64,000 bases of DNA from Planktothricoides raciborskii GIHE-MW2 (GTDB lineage: Bacteria; Cyanobacteriota; Cyanobacteriia; Cyanobacteriales; Laspinemataceae), in contig NZ_CP159837.1 in the NCBI RefSeq assembly GCF_040564635.1, positions 2,173,001 to 2,237,000 of the forward strand, read 5' to 3'. Under the pieces are notes generated by a model. The model was not told the origin of the DNA. It saw only the letters and a list, made by a program, of their open reading frames with translations, and made no database searches. Shown here in pieces: positions 51,532 through 60,259 of this stretch (positions are counted from its first letter, which is position 1; each line of letters starts with the position of its first letter). The translations under genes and the position numbers were made by a program.

Positions 51532-52308
51532 ATGTACTTACCGCCTCTGCAAGCAGTTCATAACGCCGAGCTTTACCAGACTGGTGATGTCACCGTCGAT
51601 CCTTCTGCGGTAATTGGTCTAGGAGTCATCTTACAAGCCTCTCCCAAAGGTCGGATTCTGATTGGTGCCGGAGCCTGTTTGGGGATGGGCACGATCATCA
51701 ATGCCTGTGAAGGCACGATAGAAATCGAATCCGGTGCAGTATTGGGGCCGGGAGTTTTGATGATTGGCCAAGGCAAAGTTGGTGCTAATGCTAGTATTGG
51801 CGCTGTTAGCACACTTTTTAACGCTTCGATTCCGCCGATGCAAGTCTTAGCCGCTGGTTCAGTGATCGGACAGATTGCGGCTAAGGTTTTGTCTGAGTCA
51901 GGCAGATCGCCGACTCAGCAGCAATCAAAGGTCAACCCTGAAATATCAGCGGTTGAAACCGTTGAACCAACCGAGTCATCACTCCCAGTTGCAGAATCAG
52001 CATCATCTCAACCTACCGGGACGACTAATGATAAGTCTCCACTGACGACCGACGAGGCAGAAAATTCCGATCGGTCTCCACTGACGACAGATGAAGCAGA
52101 AAATTCCGATCGGTCTCCACTGACAACAGAGGAGGCAGAAAATTCTTATGAGATATCTGGGGGAGAAACCTCTCAGCCGCAGTTGACCAACGATGCCGAT
52201 CCAGGATCGGTGCCAACTCCTGGGACTCCTATCTATGGTCAAATTTATATTAGTCGGATGTTAGGAACGATTTTTCCCCAGGGAAAAGCAATCAACCGCC
52301 GACCATAA
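51532..52308 (+). CDS. ccmN: Carboxysome assembly protein CcmN
   Basis: A 258-residue adaptor linking the CcmM core to the shell. Residues 1-125 are hexapeptide repeats of a left-handed beta-helix (VIGLGVILQASPKGRILIG). Residues about 130-220 form a flexible linker with three tandem SPLTTDEAENSDR units encoded by a 39-base repeat (about 52036-52150). The C-terminal 25-30 residues (YGQIYISRMLGTIFPQG) form the amphipathic encapsulation peptide that binds CcmK. The three linker repeats are nearly identical in DNA and look recently expanded, which would lengthen the tether between core and shell. Confidence 0.92.
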   Translation: MYLPPLQAVHNAELYQTGDVTVDPSAVIGLGVILQASPKGRILIGAGACLGMGTIINACEGTIEIESGAVLGPGVLMIGQGKVGANASIGAVSTLFNASIPPMQVLAAGSVIGQIAAKVLSESGRSPTQQQSKVNPEISAVETVEPTESSLPVAESASSQPTGTTNDKSPLTTDEAENSDRSPLTTDEAENSDRSPLTTEEAENSYEISGGETSQPQLTNDADPGSVPTPGTPIYGQIYISRMLGTIFPQGKAINRRP

Positions 52309-53237
52309 AATAATCCGTAAGTTGTAAATTTTGTTTTATGATTTCGCCTTGGCACTAGGGAAATCTCAACGGTGCTAAATCACTTGGTAAAAAAATCCAA
52401 AAAATGTACCAATTTGTTGTAGGATATTTCACCAAGTGATTCTTTTGACGAGAGTAAATACTCCTAGATGACCTTCAAGGTAGGCCGTGAATGCGGCACC
52501 TAGTTCGGGCGATTCCCTCCAGGCGGATCGCTTTAGCATCGCGCCGTGAATGTCTCCCCTGAATCTATCGTTAATTATTTTTTTGGTTCCGCCAAGATTT
52601 AACCTCCTAGAGGTGGCAAACATTGTTTGGTTGAGATGGTTGGCCTTGAGAAAAAATTATCAGAGATAAATAGGATCTCTTGTCGCCGACAATCCAAGAA
52701 ACCAAGCTAAGTGAATGTGAATTTTTGCGGAGGGTGATTTAAGGTCAAACCTTTGCGCGGAAAAGCTTTTCCGTGGATGACAGACCAAAGATAAGCCCTG
52801 TAAATATCTAGAAATTAAGGGGGGGCTCAAAAACGATGATTGGTTAATTTACCTCAGCTTTGGAAAAAAACTGAGTGCTTTTTCATGTCTATTTTTTATT
52901 TATAGCTAATTAGAGTGATTCATGTAAATAATGAGTCATTACATTCGGCTGTGTAAAGAAATATGTAGAAATTTTGTGATTAATTAAACTAATGTAATTT
53001 AAAATAACAAACTATCAAAAGTTTGGCAAAAAAAATTTGGAAATTTTGCTAAAAATGATCCGATTCGTGGTAAAGTATCCGAAACAAGAAAAACGACGAG
53101 CTAAATAAAAAGTCTGAAGTCTGACTTTTACTAAAGATTGTTATCTTTCTTAACATGGCGCTCGAAAAGGCGATCTAGCGATCGCTGTATAAATTGTTAA
53201 ACCTAAAAACACCTCTTTATATAGGAGGAAATCCCAC
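52309..53237. promoter_or_regulatory. 930-base region upstream of rbcL
   Basis: No convincing gene. It must contain the rbc promoter and a long untranslated leader. A/T-rich promoter-like segments lie at about 52900-53060. A GC-richer block at 52440-52620 holds the inverted pieces AACCTCCTAGAGG and GCCGTGAATG(C/T)-type direct repeats (about 52484 and 52544) and could encode a structured RNA, but no known RNA family was recognised. TAGGAGGAAAT at 53220 is the rbcL ribosome site. Confidence 0.45.
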
Positions 53238-54653
53238 ATGGTACAAGCCAAATCCGCCGGATATGCAGCAGGGGTAAAAGACTACCGCCTGACCTATTAC
53301 ACTCCCGACTACACCCCCAAAGATACCGATTTGCTGGCCGCGTTTCGGATGACCCCTCAACCGGGCGTCCCTCCAGAAGAAGCTGGCGCCGCTGTGGCCG
53401 CTGAATCTTCTACCGGAACCTGGACCACAGTTTGGACTGACCTCCTGACTGACTTGGATCGTTACAAAGGCCGTTGCTATCATATTGAACCTGTTAAGAA
53501 CGAAGACAATCAATATATTTGCTTCGTCGCTTATCCCCTGGATCTATTTGAAGAAGGGTCTGTCACCAACATCCTGACCTCTATCGTGGGGAACGTATTT
53601 GGCTTTAAAGCCCTGCGTGCTCTGCGTCTGGAAGATATTCGCTTCCCCGTTGCTTTGGTGAAAACCTTCCAAGGCCCACCGCACGGTATCGTGGTTGAGC
53701 GTGACTTGTTGAACAAGTACGGTCGTCCCTTACTCGGTTGCACCATTAAGCCAAAACTGGGTCTGTCCGGTAAGAACTACGGTCGGGCCGTTTACGAGTG
53801 CTTACGCGGTGGCTTGGACTTTACCAAGGATGATGAAAACATCAACTCCCAGCCCTTCATGCGTTGGCGCGATCGCTTCCTGTTCGTTGCTGAAGCTATT
53901 AAGAAAGCTGAAGCCGAAACTGGGGAAGTTAAAGGTCACTACCTGAACGTCACCGCTGCTACTTGCGAAGAAATGCTCAAGCGGGCTGAGTTCGTGAAAG
54001 AACTGGAAATGCCCATTCTGATGCACGACTATCTGACGGGTGGTTTCACTGCAAATACTACCCTGGCCAAATGGTGCCGTGACAATGGAATTCTGATGCA
54101 CATTCACCGCGCTATGCACGCTGTGATCGACCGTCAGAAGAACCACGGGATCCACTTCCGCGTGTTGGCCAAGTGCTTGCGTCTCTCTGGTGGCGACCAC
54201 CTGCACTCTGGAACCGTTGTGGGTAAACTCGAAGGCGAACGCGGCATTACTATGGGCTTCGTAGACTTGATGCGCGAAGACCATATCGAAGAAGATCGCG
54301 ATCGCGGTATCTACTTTACTCAAGATTGGGCTTCCTTACCTGGAGTCATGCCAGTTGCTTCTGGCGGTATCCACGTATGGCATATGCCTGCTCTGGTGGA
54401 AATCTTCGGTGATGATTCTTGCTTGCAATTCGGTGGTGGCACCCTCGGTCACCCCTGGGGTAACGCACCAGGTGCAACTGCCAACCGTGTCGCTCTGGAA
54501 GCTTGTATCCAAGCCCGTAACGAAGGCCGCAGCTTGGCTCGCGAAGGTAATGATGTTATCCGCGAAGCTTGCAAATGGTCTCCTGAATTGGCTGCCGCTT
54601 GCGAACTCTGGAAAGAAATCAAGTTCGAGTTTGAAGCGGTGGATACAGTCTGA
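53238..54653 (+). CDS. rbcL: RuBisCO large subunit, form IB
   Basis: A 471-residue catalytic subunit of RuBisCO, which carboxylates RuBP in the carboxysome. The active-site strings are complete: [37 protein letters not shown] (carbamylated Lys), [41 protein letters not shown] (loop 6) and [10 protein letters not shown]. The N-terminus ([21 protein letters not shown]) and length identify cyanobacterial form IB. TAGGAGGAAAT precedes the ATG. It heads rbcL-rbcX-rbcS. The expressed codon pattern is smoother and more C-rich than neighbouring accessory genes, as expected for high expression. Confidence 0.98.
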   Translation: MVQAKSAGYAAGVKDYRLTYYTPDYTPKDTDLLAAFRMTPQPGVPPEEAGAAVAAESSTGTWTTVWTDLLTDLDRYKGRCYHIEPVKNEDNQYICFVAYPLDLFEEGSVTNILTSIVGNVFGFKALRALRLEDIRFPVALVKTFQGPPHGIVVERDLLNKYGRPLLGCTIKPKLGLSGKNYGRAVYECLRGGLDFTKDDENINSQPFMRWRDRFLFVAEAIKKAEAETGEVKGHYLNVTAATCEEMLKRAEFVKELEMPILMHDYLTGGFTANTTLAKWCRDNGILMHIHRAMHAVIDRQKNHGIHFRVLAKCLRLSGGDHLHSGTVVGKLEGERGITMGFVDLMREDHIEEDRDRGIYFTQDWASLPGVMPVASGGIHVWHMPALVEIFGDDSCLQFGGGTLGHPWGNAPGATANRVALEACIQARNEGRSLAREGNDVIREACKWSPELAAACELWKEIKFEFEAVDTV

Positions 54654-54701
54654 TTTTGTCCCTGCTATATAGTGGGGTGGGACGGGACAGGGAAAACAGG
54701 C

Positions 54702-55106
54702 ATGGATTCAAAGCAAGTTGTTAAACAGACGGCCAAAGTTGTGCAAAATTACCTGACTTACCAGGCAGTACGCACAGTGATTGACCAATTAACAGAAACG
54801 AACCCACCTCTAGCGATTTGGTTTAGGCAATATTCCTCGGGATACAATTTCCAGGAAGCCGAAACCTATTTACAAGAGTTGATGCAGGAAAACAAAGAAT
54901 TAGCCCTGCGGATTATGACAGTTCGCGAAGACCTGGCAGAGAGAGTCTTGGAATTTCTGCCGCCAATGGTTAGCGCGAATATCGGCCAGGATAATATGGA
55001 ACACCGGCGTCAACTCTTGGAACGCATTACCTACTCGCCCTTTTATGCCACAGATATAGCAGATGCTTCTCATCCAGAGTTAGATATTAACGATTCCACA
55101 AATTGA
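54702..55106 (+). CDS. rbcX: RuBisCO assembly chaperone RbcX
   Basis: From the ATG at 54702 the protein has 134 residues and starts MDSKQVVKQTAKVVQNYLTY, matching the family. A start ten codons upstream would add an unconserved glycine-rich piece. RbcX is a helical homodimer that clamps the C-terminal EIKFEF peptide of RbcL, which is present here as [13 protein letters not shown]. The groove-forming segment YQAVRTVIDQLTETNPPLA is conserved. It lies 48 bases after rbcL and 26 before rbcS, in the classical operon order. Confidence 0.95.
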   Translation: MDSKQVVKQTAKVVQNYLTYQAVRTVIDQLTETNPPLAIWFRQYSSGYNFQEAETYLQELMQENKELALRIMTVREDLAERVLEFLPPMVSANIGQDNMEHRRQLLERITYSPFYATDIADASHPELDINDSTN

Positions 55107-55132
55107 ACATTTTTGACTGAGTAGAAAAAACT

Positions 55133-55468
55133 ATGAGAACTCTGCCAAAAGAGCGTCGCTACGAAACCCTTTCTTATTTGCCCCCTTTGAGCGATCAGCA
55201 AATTGCCAAGCAAGTGCAATATATGATCGACCAAGGTCTGATTCCTGCGGTTGAGTTTAACGAAACTTCTAATCCCAAAGATTACTACTGGACTATGTGG
55301 AAGCTGCCCCTGTTTGGTGCTCGCAGTCCTCAAGAAGTCCTGAACGAAGTTCGCGAATGCCGCAATGAATACCCCAATTGCTATATCCGCGTGATGGGTT
55401 TTGACAATATTAAGCAGTGCCAGTCCATTAGCTTTATTGTGAACAAGCCCTCTCAAAGCCGCTTCTAA
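55133..55468 (+). CDS. rbcS: RuBisCO small subunit
   Basis: A 111-residue small subunit of form I RuBisCO. It starts [20 protein letters not shown] and has the conserved [12 protein letters not shown] and [10 protein letters not shown] strings. Length is typical for cyanobacteria, without the extended loop of plants. The RbcS-like modules of the nearby CcmM are its divergent relatives. It is the last gene of the rbc operon. Confidence 0.97.
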   Translation: MRTLPKERRYETLSYLPPLSDQQIAKQVQYMIDQGLIPAVEFNETSNPKDYYWTMWKLPLFGARSPQEVLNEVRECRNEYPNCYIRVMGFDNIKQCQSISFIVNKPSQSRF

Positions 55469-55599
55469 TTCGGTTTTGTTGAAATAATTTGAGAAAGTAG
55501 CGGGAGAATTTAAGTTTTCTCGCTATTTTCTGCTGGGAATATTTTAAAATTCAGTCGGCTAATCACTGCGGGAAATTTTTGAGCATCAAGAGGAATAAA

Positions 55600-56370
55600 A
55601 TGCCTGATACTGAAACAACTTCTATTGATATTTGTGTCGAGATATTCCTGGAATGTAATCAGGCGATCGCTCAAGGATCATTAATTAGTCGTCTCAATCG
55701 CCAGGATAAAGAATTTCACTTTCAAAACTGGTTTGAACAGCGGTTAAAAGAAACCAAAGTTTACTACGAACAGCCCGGTCGCAATTCCTACCCTGATTTC
55801 ACCTTGGTTCAAGCTCCTATGGGATATGAAGTCAAGGGTTTAGCATGGCCTGGTAGAGAAGCTGATTACGATTGTAACAGCCAAGTTCCTTCAGGCTGCC
55901 ACAATGGACGGACTATTTACTATGTATTTGGTAGATATCCATCCGGTGCAAATGAAAACGAATACCCGGTGATTGATTTAATTATCTGTCATGGCGATTT
56001 TTTAAATTCAAACCATGACTACATCCACAAAAACAAAAGTTTTTCTGGCTTTGGTAGTTACGGGGATTTAAAGATTCGTGACAGAAAAATGTATATTGCT
56101 CCAACACCTTACGGGCTTCTTACTGGAGTGGATAGACAAGTTACGCTGATTTTGCCGCAAGATTATCCACAAGATTCCAGACTTCAATCTGTTGGTAATC
56201 TAACTCGTATAGAAGCAGATCAACAAGTAATCGGCTATTCATTTAATTTAAATACTAACCAAATTATGCCAGAATATCAAAAAAACCCATCGTCAGGGAA
56301 AACTCATTCTTTTGTCGCGTATCGCCCGCGAGGTATTAATAGCCCAGCGGTGGCGATGAAGCATCCATAA
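55600..56370 (+). CDS. Probable type II restriction endonuclease, PD-(D/E)xK fold
   Basis: From the ATG at 55600, preceded by AGAGGA, the protein has 256 residues; a TTG at 55579 is a weaker alternative. It contains a PD-(D/E)xK nuclease core: YPDFTLVQAPMGYEVKG supplies the Asp and the Glu-x-Lys, with GR residues nearby (WPGREADYDCNSQVPSG). It is followed 45 bases later on the same strand by an m5C methylase gene, the usual layout of a type II system. Specificity is not deducible; I did not recognise the nuclease subfamily. The gene appears intact. It lies directly downstream of the rbc operon. Confidence 0.72.
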   Translation: MPDTETTSIDICVEIFLECNQAIAQGSLISRLNRQDKEFHFQNWFEQRLKETKVYYEQPGRNSYPDFTLVQAPMGYEVKGLAWPGREADYDCNSQVPSGCHNGRTIYYVFGRYPSGANENEYPVIDLIICHGDFLNSNHDYIHKNKSFSGFGSYGDLKIRDRKMYIAPTPYGLLTGVDRQVTLILPQDYPQDSRLQSVGNLTRIEADQQVIGYSFNLNTNQIMPEYQKNPSSGKTHSFVAYRPRGINSPAVAMKHP

Positions 56371-56415
56371 TTGCTTAGTTAGTAATAATTTTAAATTTTA
56401 AATTTAACTTTTCCC

Positions 56416-57543
56416 ATGTCTTTTAGCAAACATAATTATTCGGTGTTAAGCCTTTTCTCAGGGGCGGGGGGATTAGATTTGGGTTTTGAAGCGGCAGGAT
56501 TTAGATTATTAGAGGCGATCGATATTAATCCTTGGTGCATTCAAACCCTACAAAAAAATCGCCCAAACTGGCAAGTTATTTTAGGGGATGTCCGCGATTA
56601 TTATCCAGAAAAACAACCTGATGTTTTGCTGGCTGGTGTTCCCTGTCAAGGATTTTCCCTGGGTGGTAATCGTCAAGCTAATGATAGCAGAAATATGCTT
56701 TACAAGGAAGTGATTCGGGTGGCGAAATTTTGCCAACCGCGAATTGTTTTAATCGAAAATGTGCTGAACCTACGCACGATGAAGTCGCCGGAAACAAATC
56801 TACCGTTTAATGAGCAAATTATTCAGGAATTTGAGCAGATTGGTTATCAGGTTTTTCACGATATTTTTAAGGTTTGCTATTATGGAGTTCCCCAAACTCG
56901 GAGGCGATTTGTGTTTATTGCTTTTAGAGAAAAAGCTCCTTTAGGCTATTATTTGCCACCGCCAGGGGAAATCACTACTATTCGCGATTTTCTTTATGAT
57001 TTGGCTCACGGAAAAGGGACAAATTTACCAAATCATCATCCTGAATGGGGTTTTAATAGTAAAGTACATCGAGAAACCGGAGAACCCTTTGATATAACTG
57101 AAGAAGTTGTGCCAGTAAGATTGTCGAGAACTGCATCGGATGGTCATCCAATTCGCTCTTTTGATGCTCCTTTTCCGGCGATCGATACGGCGACAATTTG
57201 GGGATGGGCGCAGGGAAATGTGGTGGCGAATCGATATTTTAAAGATCCTTTTTTAAGCCAGCATTCAAAAGGGGGAGAACGGCTTTGGCGATTGAGTGCT
57301 TCACGAATTCGGTCTTTTAGCGATCGCGAATATGCTCGGTTACAAACTTTTCCCGATGATTGGGTATTTATGGGGAAGACAAAACGGGATATTCATCGGC
57401 AAATTGGTAATGCGGTGCCGGTGGAATTTGCTAAAGTTATTGCCCAGAATATAAAGAAAGCCCTGGAATGTTTGGATCGGCAAAAAAGATTTACGGAACA
57501 GTTAGAGCAATGTGCTGATTTTTGGCAACTTTCTTTGTTTTAG
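56416..57543 (+). CDS. C5-cytosine DNA methyltransferase of a type II system
   Basis: A 375-residue enzyme with ordered m5C motifs: I LSLFSGAGGLDLGFE, IV VLLAGVPCQGFSLGG with the catalytic Cys, VI IVLIENVLNL, VIII QTRRRFVFIAF, IX/X RLSASRIRSFSDREYARLQT and HRQIGNAVP. The target-recognition region lies between VIII and IX (about residues 180-300). It should protect the sites cut by the preceding nuclease. No very-short-patch repair or controller gene is adjacent. It is followed by a dense palindromic-repeat region. Confidence 0.92.
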   Translation: MSFSKHNYSVLSLFSGAGGLDLGFEAAGFRLLEAIDINPWCIQTLQKNRPNWQVILGDVRDYYPEKQPDVLLAGVPCQGFSLGGNRQANDSRNMLYKEVIRVAKFCQPRIVLIENVLNLRTMKSPETNLPFNEQIIQEFEQIGYQVFHDIFKVCYYGVPQTRRRFVFIAFREKAPLGYYLPPPGEITTIRDFLYDLAHGKGTNLPNHHPEWGFNSKVHRETGEPFDITEEVVPVRLSRTASDGHPIRSFDAPFPAIDTATIWGWAQGNVVANRYFKDPFLSQHSKGGERLWRLSASRIRSFSDREYARLQTFPDDWVFMGKTKRDIHRQIGNAVPVEFAKVIAQNIKKALECLDRQKRFTEQLEQCADFWQLSLF

Positions 57544-58055
57544 AATAATCTGCTTTTTTTGGTCATTTCTGAGTAGGAATCCTTGTAGGGGCGAAGCATG
57601 AACGCCGATATTTGTCGGCGAACAAATTAATTTTCATACGGTCATGCAACGCCGCCCTTAGCAGCCGTGTGGGTTCCAACCCAGAATTAACTGCCGGTCA
57701 GGGCGGCGTTGCATTCGGGGAAAAACTTAACTGTTCAAAGCCAGAATTAACTGCCTGGATATGCTTTCGCTATGCCGTCAGGCTTTATGCTTTCATACTT
57801 GATTAGGTAAGGGCGAAGCATTCGGGTAAAAAGGATGGGGTAGCGGATGGGCAGCGGATGGGTCAAGAAACCGAGTTTCTTAACCAAGTTTCGGTTTTGT
57901 TGCAGAGGTTGTCGCAGAAACCCGGTTTCTGGGTTTGGGTGGGGGTGAAGAAACCGGGACTCGCTGCTTTGCATCCCACAGATAACTGTGATATCTGGAA
58001 AAGAAACCCGGTTTCTGGGTATTGTAAGCCTTAGCCTATAAGAGTTGATCGGAAA
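57544..58055. repeat. Repeat-rich region: GGGCGAAGCAT halves, CCAGAATTAACTGCC duplicates, CCCGGTTTC array
   Basis: Half-palindromes GTAGGGGCGAAGCATGAACGCCG (57585) and GTAAGGGCGAAGCATTCGGG (57807) lack clear partners. The unit CCAGAATTAACTGCC occurs at 57681 and 57741. GCAACGCCGCCC (57646) pairs with GGGCGGCGTTGC (57702). At 57862-58020 several GAAACCCGGTTTCT palindromes are crowded. No gene is supported. Confidence 0.8.
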
Positions 58056-58140
58056 CGGAGAGGGTGGGATTTGAACCCACGGTAGCTTTCGCTACACTCG
58101 ATTTCAAGTCGAGCGCAATCGACCACTCTGCCACCTCTCC
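58056..58140 (-). tRNA. tRNA-Ser (anticodon UGA)
   Basis: An 85-base serine-type tRNA with a long variable arm (TGTAGCGAAAGCTACCG). The acceptor GGAGAGG pairs with CCTCTCC, the discriminator is G, and the T arm reads GGGTTCAAATCCC. The anticodon loop CTTGAAA places UGA opposite 58104-58106. CCA is not encoded. Confidence 0.95.
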
Positions 58141-58233
58141 AGGACAGCTTTTTGCATAGCTGTATTTGATTATATCACGTTATCACAGATTATCACAGAT
58201 TATCACAGATTACCACAAATTACCACATTTTAC

Positions 58234-59166
58234 TTACGCCGATTGCGCGATCGCATCTATTTTTCGCCGATAAATTATTTCTTCGGAGATGATCTGAGAT
58301 TGGTGGTTGACCCAAACAATGCAGATATCGCTGACAATGCCTTGGTTTAAGGTGATCAGGGAAAAGTTTCGCTGTTTTTCCCCCCGGATCTGGACAATGC
58401 GAGGCACGATCGCCCCATTATAATAAACGGTGCCTTCGGGACTGACCTCAACACATTGACGCAAGGTTTCTTGGGTATGCTTCAGCTTATGGTGCATATG
58501 TCCAAAGGTGACGAGGGGAATGGTTTTCCCCAGTTGACGAGTTTGAGCGATCGCCGCTTCTAAGTCTGGATCGCCATAGTCACCGCCGATCGGTTTCCAG
58601 TCTTTGCCACAAATATCTTCCGGGCGATCGCCCAACCCAGTCGGCCCATTATGACTTAAAAATATTACCGTATCATAAGCGGACAGGCGGGCGGCGGCGA
58701 CAATTCTGGCGGTAGACTCCTGCATATTCAGCACTCCAAACCAGTCTCGATAAAAATCTGCATATTTCCAACTCGGCCCACCATAACTAAAAGGTCTGCC
58801 ACCGACCACCGATAATCGGAAATCGGCAAAATCCAACTTTTCATAACCCACGTGAGTTGCCCCCAGTAAATCTAGTTGTGCTTGCAGCCGATTTTCTAGT
58901 TGCGGATTGTAGGGACATTTTTTTCTACCCCAAGGAGTGGCGGTGTAAACGGCGTCATGGTTGCCTAAAATTACTGCTTTCGGGGTTTCTAAAGCGGCAA
59001 CTTGTTGCACCACAGAGACAGATTCATTGCCAAAATCCCCCACGAATAAGACTAAATCAACTCCTAAATGCGCGATCGCCTCATTATCTGCCGCTTCCCA
59101 TTGTTCGTGAACATCCCCAACCACGGCAATTTTTATGGGTGGTTCTGCCTTGATTGGATGTTGCAT
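58234..59166 (-). CDS. Calcineurin-like metallophosphatase (TIGR04168-type)
   Basis: A 310-residue metallophosphoesterase. Metal-ligand motifs in order: VVGDVHEQW, LFVGDFGNE, VILGNHDAVY, a distal FLSHNGPTGLG and FGHMHHKLK. The sequence fits the cyanobacterial/plant TIGR04168 group, whose physiological substrate is unknown. It is cytosolic, with no signal peptide. Repeated TATCACAGAT units (58165-58215) lie just after its stop, before tRNA-Ser. Confidence 0.85.
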   Translation of the reverse strand: MQHPIKAEPPIKIAVVGDVHEQWEAADNEAIAHLGVDLVLFVGDFGNESVSVVQQVAALETPKAVILGNHDAVYTATPWGRKKCPYNPQLENRLQAQLDLLGATHVGYEKLDFADFRLSVVGGRPFSYGGPSWKYADFYRDWFGVLNMQESTARIVAAARLSAYDTVIFLSHNGPTGLGDRPEDICGKDWKPIGGDYGDPDLEAAIAQTRQLGKTIPLVTFGHMHHKLKHTQETLRQCVEVSPEGTVYYNGAIVPRIVQIRGEKQRNFSLITLNQGIVSDICIVWVNHQSQIISEEIIYRRKIDAIAQSA

Positions 59167-60259
59167 GATAGACTTCCTAATGATTACATGATATAGACCA
59201 GTAAAATTTTATCATTTTTATCATCAAAAATATCATCAAAAGTTGGCCGATATCAATCGGTAATTTTAATTAAATTTAACCACTTTAGTATTATTTTATG
59301 CTATTGCTTACTTTTGGGCGACAATCGACCATATAATATATGCTGTGAATATGTATAATCATCTATGAAAATTATTTTTTGATGATTTCATTAGACGATA
59401 AAATATTTTGAATATTCTGGAAATTTAATTAAATAATGAAATTAATTAAATCCTGATAATAGTTTATTTTGGTAATATTTATTATATACCGAATATACCT
59501 AAAAATAAATATTTAACGTTTATGTAAGCGATCGCTGAAAAAAAGCGCTATTTCATAATAGACATCTGGCCAGCCGATTGATTCTGCCGTTTTGAGGGGA
59601 GGGTGAAGTCTAATATCAATGAAATTGGGGAAATTGAGATTAATTATCGGGCGATCGCTTAATAAAACTTTAGATTTTTTTAAGATTAATTTGCTGAACA
59701 ACCGGAGAAAAATATGCCATAGAATTAATATTGACAAAAAACCTAAAATTTGGTATATAAGCGATTATTTGTCAGTGGTGCTGTAGCGGCTCAACTGCGG
59801 GGATGCAACCAGCAGCCGATAGGGGCGATCGCTCATATAAGGCAACAGATTAAACAATCAGGGTTTTTAGCCGCAAGAATCAACCAGACATTTTACCTAG
59901 TCTGACGGTTTTTGTCGATCAATGGTCAACCCTTGCTCATCAGTCACTTGAGTCACTTTCACAAATCACTTTCACAAAAATTTTCCGCCAGACCACTATC
60001 TGGCTGATCGTTTCTTGAGCATTTCGAGCCAAAGCCGTCCAGCCACCCATTCACCGTGGCTGATTCAGATTAAAATGAAGCAGAATTCCTAACAACTTCC
60101 AAGGCTAGGAATATCTCAAGTGGCTTATAATCGTAAAGCCGAAGCAACTTTGGCGGGAATACAGACAGATAGACAATCTATTTTTATAGACGTAGCGAAC
60201 CGGCGCTCTATTCAATCATGTAATTTATTGAACATCAACCATTTAGAGGTGACACAAGA
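59167..60259. other. 1.1-kb intergenic region without a supported gene
   Basis: A/T-rich at 59200-59520. A 74-codon minus-strand frame at 59513-59737 ends DVYYEIALFFSDRLHKR but has no good ribosome site; it may be a relic. The 59760-60110 part is GC-richer with repeated AGTCACTT/AATCACTTTCACAAA units at about 59941-59980. The ribosome site AGAGGTGACAC of the next gene is at 60245. Confidence 0.5.

Noticed and set aside
52429..52623. 64-residue minus-strand frame upstream of rbcL
   Set aside because: No ribosome binding site and no recognised family; noted instead as a possible structured region.
59513..59737. 74-residue minus-strand frame
   Set aside because: No good start signal and no recognised domain; at best a relic.
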